DNA of 64,000 nucleotides, from positions 1 through 64,000 of the forward strand of contig NZ_JAATOM010000013.1 of the NCBI RefSeq assembly GCF_019207085.1. The letters are read 5' to 3'. Both the position numbers and the translations under genes were made by a program. Shown in pieces: positions 7,965 through 15,933 of this stretch. The notes under the pieces were generated by a model, which saw only the letters and a list, made by a program, of their open reading frames with translations, was not told where the DNA came from and did no database searches. This DNA comes from Variovorax sp. dw_308. Its GTDB lineage: Bacteria > Pseudomonadota > Gammaproteobacteria > Burkholderiales > Burkholderiaceae_C. Numbering within the stretch: position 1 is the stretch's first letter; each line of letters opens with the position of its first letter.

Positions 7965-8941
7965 TCAACGTGTGCGTTCTCTGCGCCGGACCATCAGCGC
8001 CACCGGCCGCCAGCCTAGTGCCGCCAGTTGCTGGAACGAGGTCTTGACGCCTAGCCCTGCAATCGCGGCGACAAGGCACCAGCGTGAGACCTGGTTCAAT
8101 GCGCCGCCCAGATCGTGCGAGATGAGCCCCGCGCTGTTCACGCCCACCAGACCATGAACGCGACAAGGAAGCCCGGCAGCAGTGCTGGCCGCACGGTGGT
8201 GGCCTGCGCCGTCTTGTCGCCGCGATACATCAGCGAGAAGACGAGCACCGCAGGCACGAGCAAGGCCACGCGCAGGAGCTTCACGACCGTGGCCGTGTCC
8301 GCGGCTTCGGGCGAGATCATCGTGCCCGCGCCGACCACTTGCGCGACGTCGTGGATGGTGCCGCTGAAGAAGACGCCTGCCGCCGTCGGATCCAGGTGCA
8401 GGAGCCGGGCGATGGCGGGATAGAGAATCATCGCGAGCGTGGAGAGCGACGTGACGCCGACCACGGTCAGCAGGGTGAAGCGCTGGTTCTCCGCGTTCTT
8501 CGGCAGCACTGCCGAGAGCGCCAGTGCCGCAGACGCGCCACAGATGCCCACTGCGCCGCCTGTCAGCAGACCCTCGGTCGTCGAGCGCTCCAGGCGCTTG
8601 CCGAGGAAGGCACCGAAGGCGATCGTCGCCACCGTCCCGACCACGACCAGCACGACGGGGCCCATGCCAAGCGCCGTCACCTGCCCCATCGTGATGCGCG
8701 CACCGAGCAGCGCCGCGCCGAAGCGCAACAAGCGGCGCGCGACGAACTCGATCCCGGACTGGATGCGCGGATCGTCGGCCAGGAAGTTGAACGCCATGCC
8801 GAAGAACAGCGCATAGAGCAGCTGCGGGCCGCCGTAGTGCTCCGAGATGAATGTCGCTGCGAGGGCGATGGTGATCGCGGTGAGCGCGCCGGGCAGGATG
8901 ACCTGCTATCTGGAAGGTCGCAGTTGGGTCAGTGTCAGCAT
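7965..8941 (-). pseudogene. YeiH-family (putative sulfate/sulfite exporter) membrane protein, broken
   Basis: The reverse strand encodes a multi-pass protein of the YeiH/UPF0324 family (HYGGPQLLYALFFGMAFNFL, GICGASAALALSAVLP, GTIHDVAQVVGAG). The natural start ATG 8941 overlaps the stop of the FMN reductase gene (ATGCTGA). Codon 12 is an amber TAG at 8908-8906, after which the family sequence continues in the same frame. A one-base deletion near 8145 moves the C-terminal part (GVNSAGLISHDLGGALNQVS, then the AIAGLGVKTSF segment) into another frame. The extreme C-terminus also diverges after VALMV. Members are proposed exporters of sulfate or sulfite. Its place behind monooxygenase-type genes would fit desulfonation, but this copy is dead unless the lesions are sequencing errors. 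Confidence 0.8.
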
Positions 8942-9468
8942 GTCAGGTTCGATTCGGTGGTGGCGCCTGATGCATGGAGGCCTGCGCAGATGCGCGCCGC
9001 AGGGCCCCAGCGATTGGCGTAGGACTGGATGGCCAAGCCGTCTTCGAAGGCCTTCTCCAGCAGGAAGAGCCCGGGCGCGGGGCACACGGCGCCGAGATGG
9101 ACGAGCACCGGCTTGAGCAGGCACTCCGCCGCCATGCCGTGCATGGCCGTGGCGCCGAGCATCAGCGGAATGGCGACTACGCCCTGCAAGCCAGTGCCGC
9201 CGGCGAACTGGTCAAGGAACAGCTTGAGCAAGCCGCTGTAGCTTGCCTTGAAGGTGGGACTCGCCACGATCACGAGGCGCGAGGCGGCTACGGTGCTTAC
9301 GGCGGCTTCGACGGCCGGATCATTCCAGCCGAGCAGCGCCGGCCCCAGTTCGGCCAGTTCGATGGTCGTGCCAGGTGGGGCGCCAGTCAGTGCGGTGGCG
9401 AGCATGGTCGCGGCCTGCGCGGTGCGCGAATGCAATCTGGGATTGCCGATGACGATGGCGGTCTTCAT
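8935..9468 (-). CDS. NAD(P)H-dependent FMN reductase (SsuE/MsuE-like)
   Basis: The 177-residue flavodoxin-like protein belongs to the NADPH-dependent FMN reductase family. It has an N-terminal strand and phosphate-binding turn (AIVIGNPRLHSRTAQAA), the VIVASPTFKASYSGLLKLFL segment that contacts FMN, and a GTGLQGVVAIPLMLGAT stretch. Such enzymes supply FMNH2 to two-component monooxygenases such as SsuD. Its last codons overlap the start of the yeiH pseudogene by seven bases, which implies translational coupling. It follows the aldehyde dehydrogenase gene by 15 bp, so the two form one operon read from the promoter at 11.01 kb. Confidence 0.85.
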   Translation of the reverse strand: MKTAIVIGNPRLHSRTAQAATMLATALTGAPPGTTIELAELGPALLGWNDPAVEAAVSTVAASRLVIVASPTFKASYSGLLKLFLDQFAGGTGLQGVVAIPLMLGATAMHGMAAECLLKPVLVHLGAVCPAPGLFLLEKAFEDGLAIQSYANRWGPAARICAGLHASGATTESNLTC

Positions 9469-9483
9469 GAAAGCACGCGTCTT

Positions 9484-10968
9484 TCAGCGAGGCCCGTGGC
9501 CCTGCGAGGTGCCGAGGGTGGCATCCGGATTTCCGAGGAAGAACTTCAGCGCCATGCGCTGGACGAAGGTGCCGTACGGCGGATAGAACATGTCAGTCGG
9601 GAAGAAGCGATGGCGCTTGAACACCGTCTTGGCATGCGACAGCTCGCGAAAGCCCTCTTCCCCGTGGTAGTTGCCCATGCCCGAGTTGCCGATGCCCCCG
9701 AAGGGCGCATCGTGGTTCACCACATGCCAGCCCCAGTCGTTGATCGCAACGCCGCCCGAGTGGGTGCGGCGCAGCAGGTTGTCGCGCTCGGCGCTGTCGT
9801 GGCTGAAGCAATAGAGCGCCAGCGGACGCTCGCGTTCGTTGATGAAGGCGATGGCCTCTTCCATCGTGTCGTACGGAACGACCGGCAACAGCGGGCCGAA
9901 GAGTTCCTCCTTCATCACGAGCATGTCGGGCGTGACGTTGGTGATGATCTGCAGCGGCAGCGCGCGGCTGTTGCCCACGGGGGCAGGACCACAGGACGCG
10001 ATGTGCGCGCCCTTGGCCTGCGCGTCCTCCAGGATGCGCCGGATGCGCCGGAACTGGCGCTCGTCGACGATGCCGGTGAAGTCGGGGTTGCCGGCCGTCC
10101 TGCCCTTGAAGAAGCCCTTGTAGGTGCGGCTCACACTCTCGACGAATTCATCAACGCGTTCGCGCGGCACCAGCGCGTAGTCCGGGGCGACGCAGATCTG
10201 GCCGGCGTTGGTCGCCTTGCCGTGCGTGATGCGCCTGGCCGCATCGGCCACGGGATAGTTGCGCGTGACCAGGGCCGGCGACTTGCCGCCGAGTTCGAGC
10301 GTCACCGGCGTCAGGTTGGCAGCCGCCGTGCGCATCACGATCTTGCCGACGGCTGGCGAGCCCGTGAACACGATGTGGTTGAACGGCTGCGAGGTGAAGA
10401 CGTTGGGGTCGATCAATTCTTCCCCCACCACCGCCACCAGGTCTTCCGCGAAGACCTCGCCCAGCATCGCCTTGAAGACCGCGTTGGTCGCCGGCGTGGC
10501 CTCGGGCATCTTGATCATCACGCGGTTGCCGGCGGCAAGCGCGGCGATGGCCGGGCCCAGTGCCAGGTAGATCGGGAAGTTCCACGGCGTGATGACGCCG
10601 ACGACTCCCTTGGGCTGGTACATCACCTTGACGCTGTTGCTCAGGAACAGCAGCTCGGTCGCGCGGCGGCTCGGCTTCATCCAGCGCTTGACATGCGAGA
10701 TCGCGTGGTTGAGTTCCATCATTGAACCCAGCACGTCCAGCATCTTCGATTCTGCGTGCGCGCGGTGGCCGAAGTCGCGGCTCATGGCGTCGGCCAGAAC
10801 GTCCTGGTAGCGCGATAACTGACGCTTCAGCGCCCTGAGCCGGCTCAGGCGCTCAGGCGCGCTCGCGCTGGGTGCTGCGGCGAAGGCGGCCTGCTGCGCG
10901 GCGAAGATGCGCGCGACGCGTTCATTGGCGGCCAGGCTGCCGGCCGATTGGAATGGTGCGTTGTTCAT
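9484..10968 (-). CDS. Coniferyl-aldehyde-type aldehyde dehydrogenase
   Basis: The 494-residue enzyme is a complete NAD(P)-dependent aldehyde dehydrogenase. It shows the substrate/cofactor channel motif GVVGVITPWNFPIYLALGP, the general-base Glu in VTLELGGKSPALV and the catalytic Cys in NAGQICVAPDYALVP. It also has the EELFGPLLPV region and the SGGVAINDWGWHVVNHDAPFG C-terminal region. The NAGQICVAPDY form and the hydrophobic C-terminus are typical of the CalB (coniferyl aldehyde dehydrogenase) branch, which accepts various aromatic and aliphatic aldehydes. An AAGGAC site precedes the ATG. The gene heads an operon with the FMN reductase and the yeiH remnant. A plausible job is oxidising the aldehyde released by the LLM monooxygenase of the neighbouring operon. 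Confidence 0.85.
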   Translation of the reverse strand: MNNAPFQSAGSLAANERVARIFAAQQAAFAAAPSASAPERLSRLRALKRQLSRYQDVLADAMSRDFGHRAHAESKMLDVLGSMMELNHAISHVKRWMKPSRRATELLFLSNSVKVMYQPKGVVGVITPWNFPIYLALGPAIAALAAGNRVMIKMPEATPATNAVFKAMLGEVFAEDLVAVVGEELIDPNVFTSQPFNHIVFTGSPAVGKIVMRTAAANLTPVTLELGGKSPALVTRNYPVADAARRITHGKATNAGQICVAPDYALVPRERVDEFVESVSRTYKGFFKGRTAGNPDFTGIVDERQFRRIRRILEDAQAKGAHIASCGPAPVGNSRALPLQIITNVTPDMLVMKEELFGPLLPVVPYDTMEEAIAFINERERPLALYCFSHDSAERDNLLRRTHSGGVAINDWGWHVVNHDAPFGGIGNSGMGNYHGEEGFRELSHAKTVFKRHRFFPTDMFYPPYGTFVQRMALKFFLGNPDATLGTSQGHGPR

Positions 10969-11008
10969 GATGTGTCCTTGTCTGCGTGTTGTTGGGATCG
11001 CGTCTCTC

Positions 11009-11067
11009 AGGCCTCTATTGCACCGCGGGCAGTCTCATAAGTAAAATGAAAGTTTCCGATGTGCTGA
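11009..11067 (-). promoter_or_regulatory. LysR-type divergent promoter region, copy 1
   Basis: The boxes AGGCCTCTATTGCA (11009-11022) and CATAAGTAAAATGAA (11036-11050) lie 41 bp and more upstream of the aldehyde dehydrogenase ATG. The same two boxes, in the same spacing relative to a LysR start codon, occur at 17037-17078 before the LLM monooxygenase gene. Read on the reverse strand, the conserved TGCAATAGAGGCCT could contain the -10 region. This is probably a binding site for the LysR protein encoded at 17096. Confidence 0.65.
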
Positions 11068-11094
11068 ATGCACAAACTGAATGCTTAGAACTTA
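11068..11094 (+). pseudogene. Vestigial 5' end of a LysR gene
   Basis: ATGCACAAACTGAATG at 11068-11083 is identical to the first 16 bases of the intact LysR gene at 17096 (Met-His-Lys-Leu-Asn). Partial matching continues for about ten bases. Codon 7 is a TAG stop and no LysR sequence follows. The start codon lies exactly 59 bp from the conserved promoter box in both places, so this is a remnant of a duplicated regulator-promoter unit. Confidence 0.7.
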
Positions 11095-11180
11095 CGCTCC
11101 GCTGCGCCAAGACCGCGGGAACCTGCGTCGGGGGCCAGACCCAGCACCGCTGATGGCCGCCGCGCGCCGGCGACCGCGGC

Positions 11181-11666
11181 TCAGTGCTCCGATGGCTTGG
11201 CTTTGGCAGTCAACCCCCCGAACAGCAGCCCCACCACGGCCAGTTGACTGGCGAAGTAACCGCTGTGCTTGGGTAAGTCGTCATGTATGTCGCTCACCCG
11301 GCGGTGATAGAACATGTGCAGCGACGCAGGCGGCAGCGTCGAGGTGTCCGCGTAGTTGCCGGTGGGCAAGAACGCCAGCTTGGCGGGGCCGGCCAGGCCG
11401 AACTCGATGACCGGTTTGCCGCAGACATGACAACTGCCTCGCTCGATGTTCGGCGGCAAGCGGTACTTCCTGTAGACAACCGAGCGCGCAGCGGACATGT
11501 CGACATCGCGGGCGCGCAGCACCGTGACATCCGAGAACGGCTTGCCGGTGTAGGCTTGGCAGATCTCGCAATGGCAGATGAAACGCGCGACGGGCGCGGC
11601 GGTCACTACCATGCGATTGCTGCCGCAATCGCATGAAGCTGCCAACGGTCGATAGGTTGTGGTCAT
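11181..11666 (-). CDS. GFA-family (glutathione-dependent formaldehyde-activating-like) zinc protein
   Basis: The chosen start is ATG 11666, which overlaps the stop of the acyl-CoA synthetase gene (ATGA), giving 161 residues. The cysteines of the GFA/CENP-V fold are all visible: C12 and C14 (CDCGSN), C31, C33 and C36 (FICHCEICQ), and C79 and C82 (GSCHVCGKP). They bind two zinc ions. The founding enzyme condenses glutathione with formaldehyde. Most homologues, often found in catabolic operons, have unknown substrates but probably handle thiol adducts of small aldehydes. It is the last gene of the operon running from 17007 to 11181. Confidence 0.85.
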   Translation of the reverse strand: MTTTYRPLAASCDCGSNRMVVTAAPVARFICHCEICQAYTGKPFSDVTVLRARDVDMSAARSVVYRKYRLPPNIERGSCHVCGKPVIEFGLAGPAKLAFLPTGNYADTSTLPPASLHMFYHRRVSDIHDDLPKHSGYFASQLAVVGLLFGGLTAKAKPSEH

Positions 11667-13315
11667 GGACTCGTGCTCACATTCGAGGTCACCGCATCGC
11701 CGCAAAGGATGTCGGCGTACTTCTGGCGCAGGTCCATCTTCTGGATCTTGCCGGTGGCACCCATCGGTAGGCTGTCGACGAAGATCACTTGGTCAGGCAG
11801 CCACCACTTGGCAACCTTGCCGCCGAGGAACTCGAGCAGCGCGGCCTCGTCGATCTCGTGGCCCGGCTTCTTCACCGCGCACAGCACCGGGCGTTCGTCC
11901 CACTTCGGATGCTTGACCCCGATGACCGCGGCCATCGCGAGCGCGGGATGGGCGATGGCTGCGTTCTCCAGGTCGATCGAACTGATCCATTCGCCGCCGG
12001 ACTTGATCACGTCCTTGACGCGGTCGGTGATCTGCATGGTGCCGTCGGCGTCGATGGTGGCGATGTCCCCGGTCGGGAACCAGCCGTCGCGCAGCGCGGG
12101 CTTCTCTCCCTTGAAATACTCGGAGACGATCCAGGGCCCGCGCACCATCAACTCTCCCGCGGACTTGCCATCGCGCGGCAGTGCATTGCCATCGATGTCC
12201 ACCACCTTGAGCTGCACGCCGAAGACGGCGCGGCCCTGTTTGCTGCGCAGCGCATATTGCTGCTCGGCATCGAGCGCGGCGTGCTTGGCAAGCGGCACGC
12301 CCTGCGTGCCCAGCGGACTGGTCTCGGTCATGCCCCAGCAGTGGCGCACTTCGACGTCGAACTTCTCCGCGAAGTCGCGGATTAGTGATTGCGGCATCGC
12401 CGAGCCGCCCACCACGGAGCGGCGCATGGTCGAGGGCTTGAGGCCCTGGCTTTCCATGAACTGCGCCAGTCCGAGCCAGATCGTCGGCACGCCTGCGCTG
12501 CAAGTCACGCCTTCGGCTTCCATCAGTTCGAACAGGCTAGCGCCGTCGAGGCGCGGGCCGGGCAGCACCAGCTTGCAGCCGTTCATCGGCGCCGCGTACG
12601 GGATGCCCCAGGCGTTCACATGGAACATGGGCACGACGGGCAGTACGCAATCGCGCACCGACAGCGACAGCGTGTCGGGCATGGTCAGCGCGAAGCTGTG
12701 CAGCATCGTCGAGCGGTGCGAATACAGCACCCCCTTGGGGTTGCCGGTGGTGCCGGAGGTGAAGCACAGCGAGCTCGCGGTGCGCTCGTCGAACTCGGGC
12801 CAGGTGAAGGCGTCGCCCTGCGTGGCGAGCAGGGTCTCATAGCACAGCAGACCCTGAAGCTTCGACTGCGCGGGCATGTGCGCTTCGTCGGTCATCAGCA
12901 CAAAGGCGCGGATGCCCGGGCACATCGGCGCCACGGCCTCGACCAGCGGCAGGAAAGTGCTGTCGAACAGCACGATGTCGTCTTCGGCGTGGTTCAGGAT
13001 GTAGGCAAGCTGCTCGGCATGCAGGCGCGGGTTGCAGGTGTGCAGCACGGCACCGCTGCCCGAGACCGCAAAGTAGGCCTCCAGGTGGCGGTGGTTGTTC
13101 CATGCCAGCGTGGCCACACGCGATCCGCTGGCCATGCCGAGGGCGGCGAGCGCGTTGGCGAGTTGGCGTGCGCGCCGCGCGAGATCGCGATAGGTGTAGC
13201 GGAAAAGGTCGCCGTGCGTTTCGCGCGAAACGATTTCGACATCCGAATACTGCTGCTCGGCATGCTCGAGCAGGCTCGACAGCAGCAGCGGGCGATCCAT
13301 CATCAAACCAAACAT
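11663..13315 (-). CDS. Acyl-CoA synthetase (medium/long-chain fatty-acid-CoA ligase type)
   Basis: The 550-residue ANL-superfamily enzyme carries the P-loop-like AMP-binding motif SLCFTSGTTGNPKGVLYSHR. It also has the A5 motif WGMTETSPLG, the A7 region GWFPTGDIATIDADG and hinge/A8 DRVKDVIKSGGEWIS, plus the A10 catalytic Lys in LPMGATGKIQKMDLR. It activates a carboxylic acid with ATP to the acyl-AMP and then to the CoA thioester. It overlaps the GFA gene by four bases. The next gene upstream, the MFS carrier, ends about 100 bp before it. Within this cluster a likely substrate is the acid made from the monooxygenase product, which is inference only. Confidence 0.9.
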   Translation of the reverse strand: MFGLMMDRPLLLSSLLEHAEQQYSDVEIVSRETHGDLFRYTYRDLARRARQLANALAALGMASGSRVATLAWNNHRHLEAYFAVSGSGAVLHTCNPRLHAEQLAYILNHAEDDIVLFDSTFLPLVEAVAPMCPGIRAFVLMTDEAHMPAQSKLQGLLCYETLLATQGDAFTWPEFDERTASSLCFTSGTTGNPKGVLYSHRSTMLHSFALTMPDTLSLSVRDCVLPVVPMFHVNAWGIPYAAPMNGCKLVLPGPRLDGASLFELMEAEGVTCSAGVPTIWLGLAQFMESQGLKPSTMRRSVVGGSAMPQSLIRDFAEKFDVEVRHCWGMTETSPLGTQGVPLAKHAALDAEQQYALRSKQGRAVFGVQLKVVDIDGNALPRDGKSAGELMVRGPWIVSEYFKGEKPALRDGWFPTGDIATIDADGTMQITDRVKDVIKSGGEWISSIDLENAAIAHPALAMAAVIGVKHPKWDERPVLCAVKKPGHEIDEAALLEFLGGKVAKWWLPDQVIFVDSLPMGATGKIQKMDLRQKYADILCGDAVTSNVSTSP

Positions 13316-13418
13316 GATTTATTCCTTTATTTGCGTGCGATGTTCCTGCGGCATGGGTTTGCTGCGAGGAACGTTCATTGGGGATGTGACCGGAGCGAAT
13401 GCACCGCCCCGGCGTTGG

Positions 13419-14852
13419 TCAGCGGGGCTTCAGCCCGGCGACACCGGTCGCAGGCGCTGACGTGAAGCCCTGCGCCGCTTCCGGCTTGAGTTGCCACTCG
13501 GCAGCGCGCTTGAGCGTCTCGGCGTAGGACTTCAGGCCACTGCGGAAGAGCAGCGTTGCCAGGGCACCAGCCACCAGGAACACGATGAGCATCGAGGTAC
13601 TGATCGCCTTCGGATCACGCAACACGTAGTCCGTCAGCAAGCCGATCGCGACCGGACCCATGCCTGCGCCCAGGAGGTTCAAGCCACCAGTGTAGAGCGC
13701 CGCAAGCTGGCCACGCATCGGGGCCGGAGAAATCTGCGCAATGACCGCAGGCCCTACGCCAAACAGGAAGAACGAGAAGAACGCCGACAGGCCGAGGCAG
13801 ACCGCCGCCATGTTCGCGGTGGGCACCAGCACCATGGCGCTGGTCGAGGCCGTGAGGCCTGCGACCGCCACCAGCGCGATGCGCATATAGGCGTTGACGA
13901 TGCCGCGCTTGCGCCAGTGGTCACCGAGCCAGGATGCGAAAAGAGTGCCGAGCGGTCCCGCGATGGCAAGCAGCAAACCGAACACCTTGCCGATCTCCTG
14001 GTACTTCCAGCCGAAGTGACGCACGAAATACGTCGGAGCCCAGCCTGCGTAGCCATACACGCACATGTAGAAGAAGCCCGCGCCCACCAGGAACGAAGTG
14101 ATCGTCTTGCCGTTCTGCACGATATAGTCCTTGACCTGAACAATCGGCACACTGACCGCTTCCTCTGCCACGCTCGAAGCGCCTGAAATGCCCTTCCTCG
14201 CGATGCGAGGCTCGGGTACGAGCAGCATGAAGAACGCGATGACGACACCCGGAAGTCCGACGGCGATGAAAGTCGCCTGCCACGGCTCGATCTCGCCGAG
14301 GAAGGGCAGGACGGGGCGCGACGCGGTGTAGGCGCCGAGGATCAATCCGCCCGCGATCAGGCCCACCCCGGAACCAACAGCCCCTGCCGCGCCGAATACG
14401 CCCATCGCGCGACCGCGACGCTCCGGCGCAAACAGGTCGGCCAACAACGAGACGGTACCTGGTACCAGTACCGCCTCGCCAACCGCCACGGCAACGCGCG
14501 CGGCCAGCAAGTGCCAGTACTCCGTGGCAAGTCCACCCGCCGCAGTGGCCAAGCTCCATACGGCGATGCCAACAGCAATGATTACGCGGCGGTTGCCACG
14601 GTCAATGAGCCGCGCGATCGGCAGGCCCATCACGCCGTAGAACGCCGCGAAAGTGAAGCCGTGCAGCAAGCCGATCAGCGTGTCGTTCACGTGAAGCGAC
14701 TTCTGGATGGGTCCGACCAGCAAGGTCAGAATCTGGCGATCCATGATCGAGAAGATGTAGGCGGCCAGGAGCACGCCGACGGCATACCACGCTCGGCCCG
14801 GGCTGACTGCCGGGCGGCCTTCGCCTTGCTCTGTTGATGTTGCTATGTCCAT
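13419..14852 (-). CDS. MFS transporter (12 membrane segments)
   Basis: The start is set at ATG 14852 (MDIATSTEQGEG), preceded by a weak GAGAGA site; longer upstream frames read into the neighbouring intergenic and coding region. The 477-residue protein has about 12 hydrophobic segments. It has the MFS signature between segments 2 and 3 (GLPIARLIDRGNRRVII) and a DRQILTL motif in segment 1, as in spinster and organic-anion carriers. It sits between the flavin reductase and acyl-CoA synthetase genes and very probably imports the operon's substrate by proton symport. Confidence 0.85.
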   Translation of the reverse strand: MDIATSTEQGEGRPAVSPGRAWYAVGVLLAAYIFSIMDRQILTLLVGPIQKSLHVNDTLIGLLHGFTFAAFYGVMGLPIARLIDRGNRRVIIAVGIAVWSLATAAGGLATEYWHLLAARVAVAVGEAVLVPGTVSLLADLFAPERRGRAMGVFGAAGAVGSGVGLIAGGLILGAYTASRPVLPFLGEIEPWQATFIAVGLPGVVIAFFMLLVPEPRIARKGISGASSVAEEAVSVPIVQVKDYIVQNGKTITSFLVGAGFFYMCVYGYAGWAPTYFVRHFGWKYQEIGKVFGLLLAIAGPLGTLFASWLGDHWRKRGIVNAYMRIALVAVAGLTASTSAMVLVPTANMAAVCLGLSAFFSFFLFGVGPAVIAQISPAPMRGQLAALYTGGLNLLGAGMGPVAIGLLTDYVLRDPKAISTSMLIVFLVAGALATLLFRSGLKSYAETLKRAAEWQLKPEAAQGFTSAPATGVAGLKPR

Positions 14853-14892
14853 GCTTGTCTCTCTCGTTGTTGTATGCATTGCGTTGCAGAAC

Positions 14893-15897
14893 TCAGGCTT
14901 GATTGGCCGCGACTTCATCACGCCACAGGTTGTTCTCGCGCCAGAAGTGCTCCTTGCGCCAATGGCTGGGCAGGCCACTCGAGGTGGATTGAATGACACG
15001 CTTGAGCAACAACTTGAGTACCTGCGCCTCGCGGTAGTCGAGCTCGCGCTCCGCATTGGCCTCAGCCGACTTGCCCGCGGCGAGCAGTTCGATGGCGTAG
15101 GCGCGGCCTTCGCCGGTGAAGCGGACCAGGCCGCTCGGCCCCTCGCCCTCGACCTTGATCAATCCTTGTTCGACCAGCGCCTGGATGTCCGAGGCTTTGA
15201 CTTCGTAACCCGAGATCGCGACAAGCTGGGAGAGTTCGTCGAACGTGCGGCTGTCGCCCATGCTCAGCACGGACAGAACGTTGTAGTCGACGTCGCGCAG
15301 ACCCTTGTCCTTCAGGTCGGCCTTGATCGGCATCAGGAGCTGGTAGTACGCGCGTCCCAGCAGGTTTCCGAGCCAGTCGCCGCCGAAGGTGGCGCTGACG
15401 TCTGCTTCATCGGCTTTTTTGAGTAGCAAACCGTAGTTCCCTCCATGGAAAATCAGGGGTGGTCGGGCGAAGTGGTCGAAGTTGAGCACCTCGCCCACGA
15501 AGATGATGTGATCGCCGCCGTCGTACTGGTAGGCGACGCGGCACTCGAAGCGCGCCGAGCAGCCGTCGAGCAACGGCACCTCGCCGTGCCCGCGCGCCAC
15601 TTGCGCGCCGGCGAACTTGTCGGTGCCGCTCTTGGCAAAGCGGTTGGACACGACCTCCTGGTCGGCCGCGAGGATGTGCACCGCAAAGTAGTCCGTGTCC
15701 TTGAACGCCGCGATGCTCGAGGAGTTCTTTCCGAGGCTCCACAGCACCATTGGCGGGTCCATGGACACCGAGTTGAAGCTGTTGGCGGTCAGCCCGTAGT
15801 CCTTGCCGTCCGCACCGCGCGTGGTCACGATGGTGACGCCGGTGGTGAATGAGCCGAGCGCCTTGCGGAACTGGCCCTTGTCGATCGTTGCAGTCAT
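14893..15897 (-). CDS. Flavin reductase with C-terminal MarR-like sensor domain (HPAH C1-like)
   Basis: The 334-residue protein has two parts. Residues 1-165 form a flavin reductase domain (FRKALGSFTTGVTIVTTRG, GLTANSFNSVSMDPPMVLWS, GDHIIFVGEVLNFD) that reduces FMN or FAD with NAD(P)H. Residues about 185-310 look like a MarR winged-helix domain (DVDYNVLSVLSMGDSRTFDE, LVEQGLIKVEGEGPSGLVRF). The same architecture is known in the C1 reductase of Acinetobacter p-hydroxyphenylacetate hydroxylase, where the MarR-like tail senses the aromatic substrate and switches on reduction. It lies 36 bp after the LLM monooxygenase and is its natural FMNH2 supplier. Substrate-gated reductase activity is inferred. 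Confidence 0.85.
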   Translation of the reverse strand: MTATIDKGQFRKALGSFTTGVTIVTTRGADGKDYGLTANSFNSVSMDPPMVLWSLGKNSSSIAAFKDTDYFAVHILAADQEVVSNRFAKSGTDKFAGAQVARGHGEVPLLDGCSARFECRVAYQYDGGDHIIFVGEVLNFDHFARPPLIFHGGNYGLLLKKADEADVSATFGGDWLGNLLGRAYYQLLMPIKADLKDKGLRDVDYNVLSVLSMGDSRTFDELSQLVAISGYEVKASDIQALVEQGLIKVEGEGPSGLVRFTGEGRAYAIELLAAGKSAEANAERELDYREAQVLKLLLKRVIQSTSSGLPSHWRKEHFWRENNLWRDEVAANQA

Positions 15898-15933
15898 GTT
15901 TTGTCTCCGTTGTGGGGGGGCGGGTCGGTCGCG

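Noticed and set aside
8906..8908. TAG in yeiH as a recoded or suppressed codon
   Set aside because: No recoding signal is visible, and a second lesion downstream makes simple pseudogene decay the better explanation.
8974..10725. 583-codon forward frame opposite the aldehyde dehydrogenase
   Set aside because: It mirrors a well-supported gene, is very rich in Arg, His and Ala, and has no recognisable domain. Such antisense frames are normal in GC-rich DNA.
12389..13465. 358-codon forward frame opposite the acyl-CoA synthetase
   Set aside because: Antisense of a gene with all ANL motifs; composition-driven open frame.
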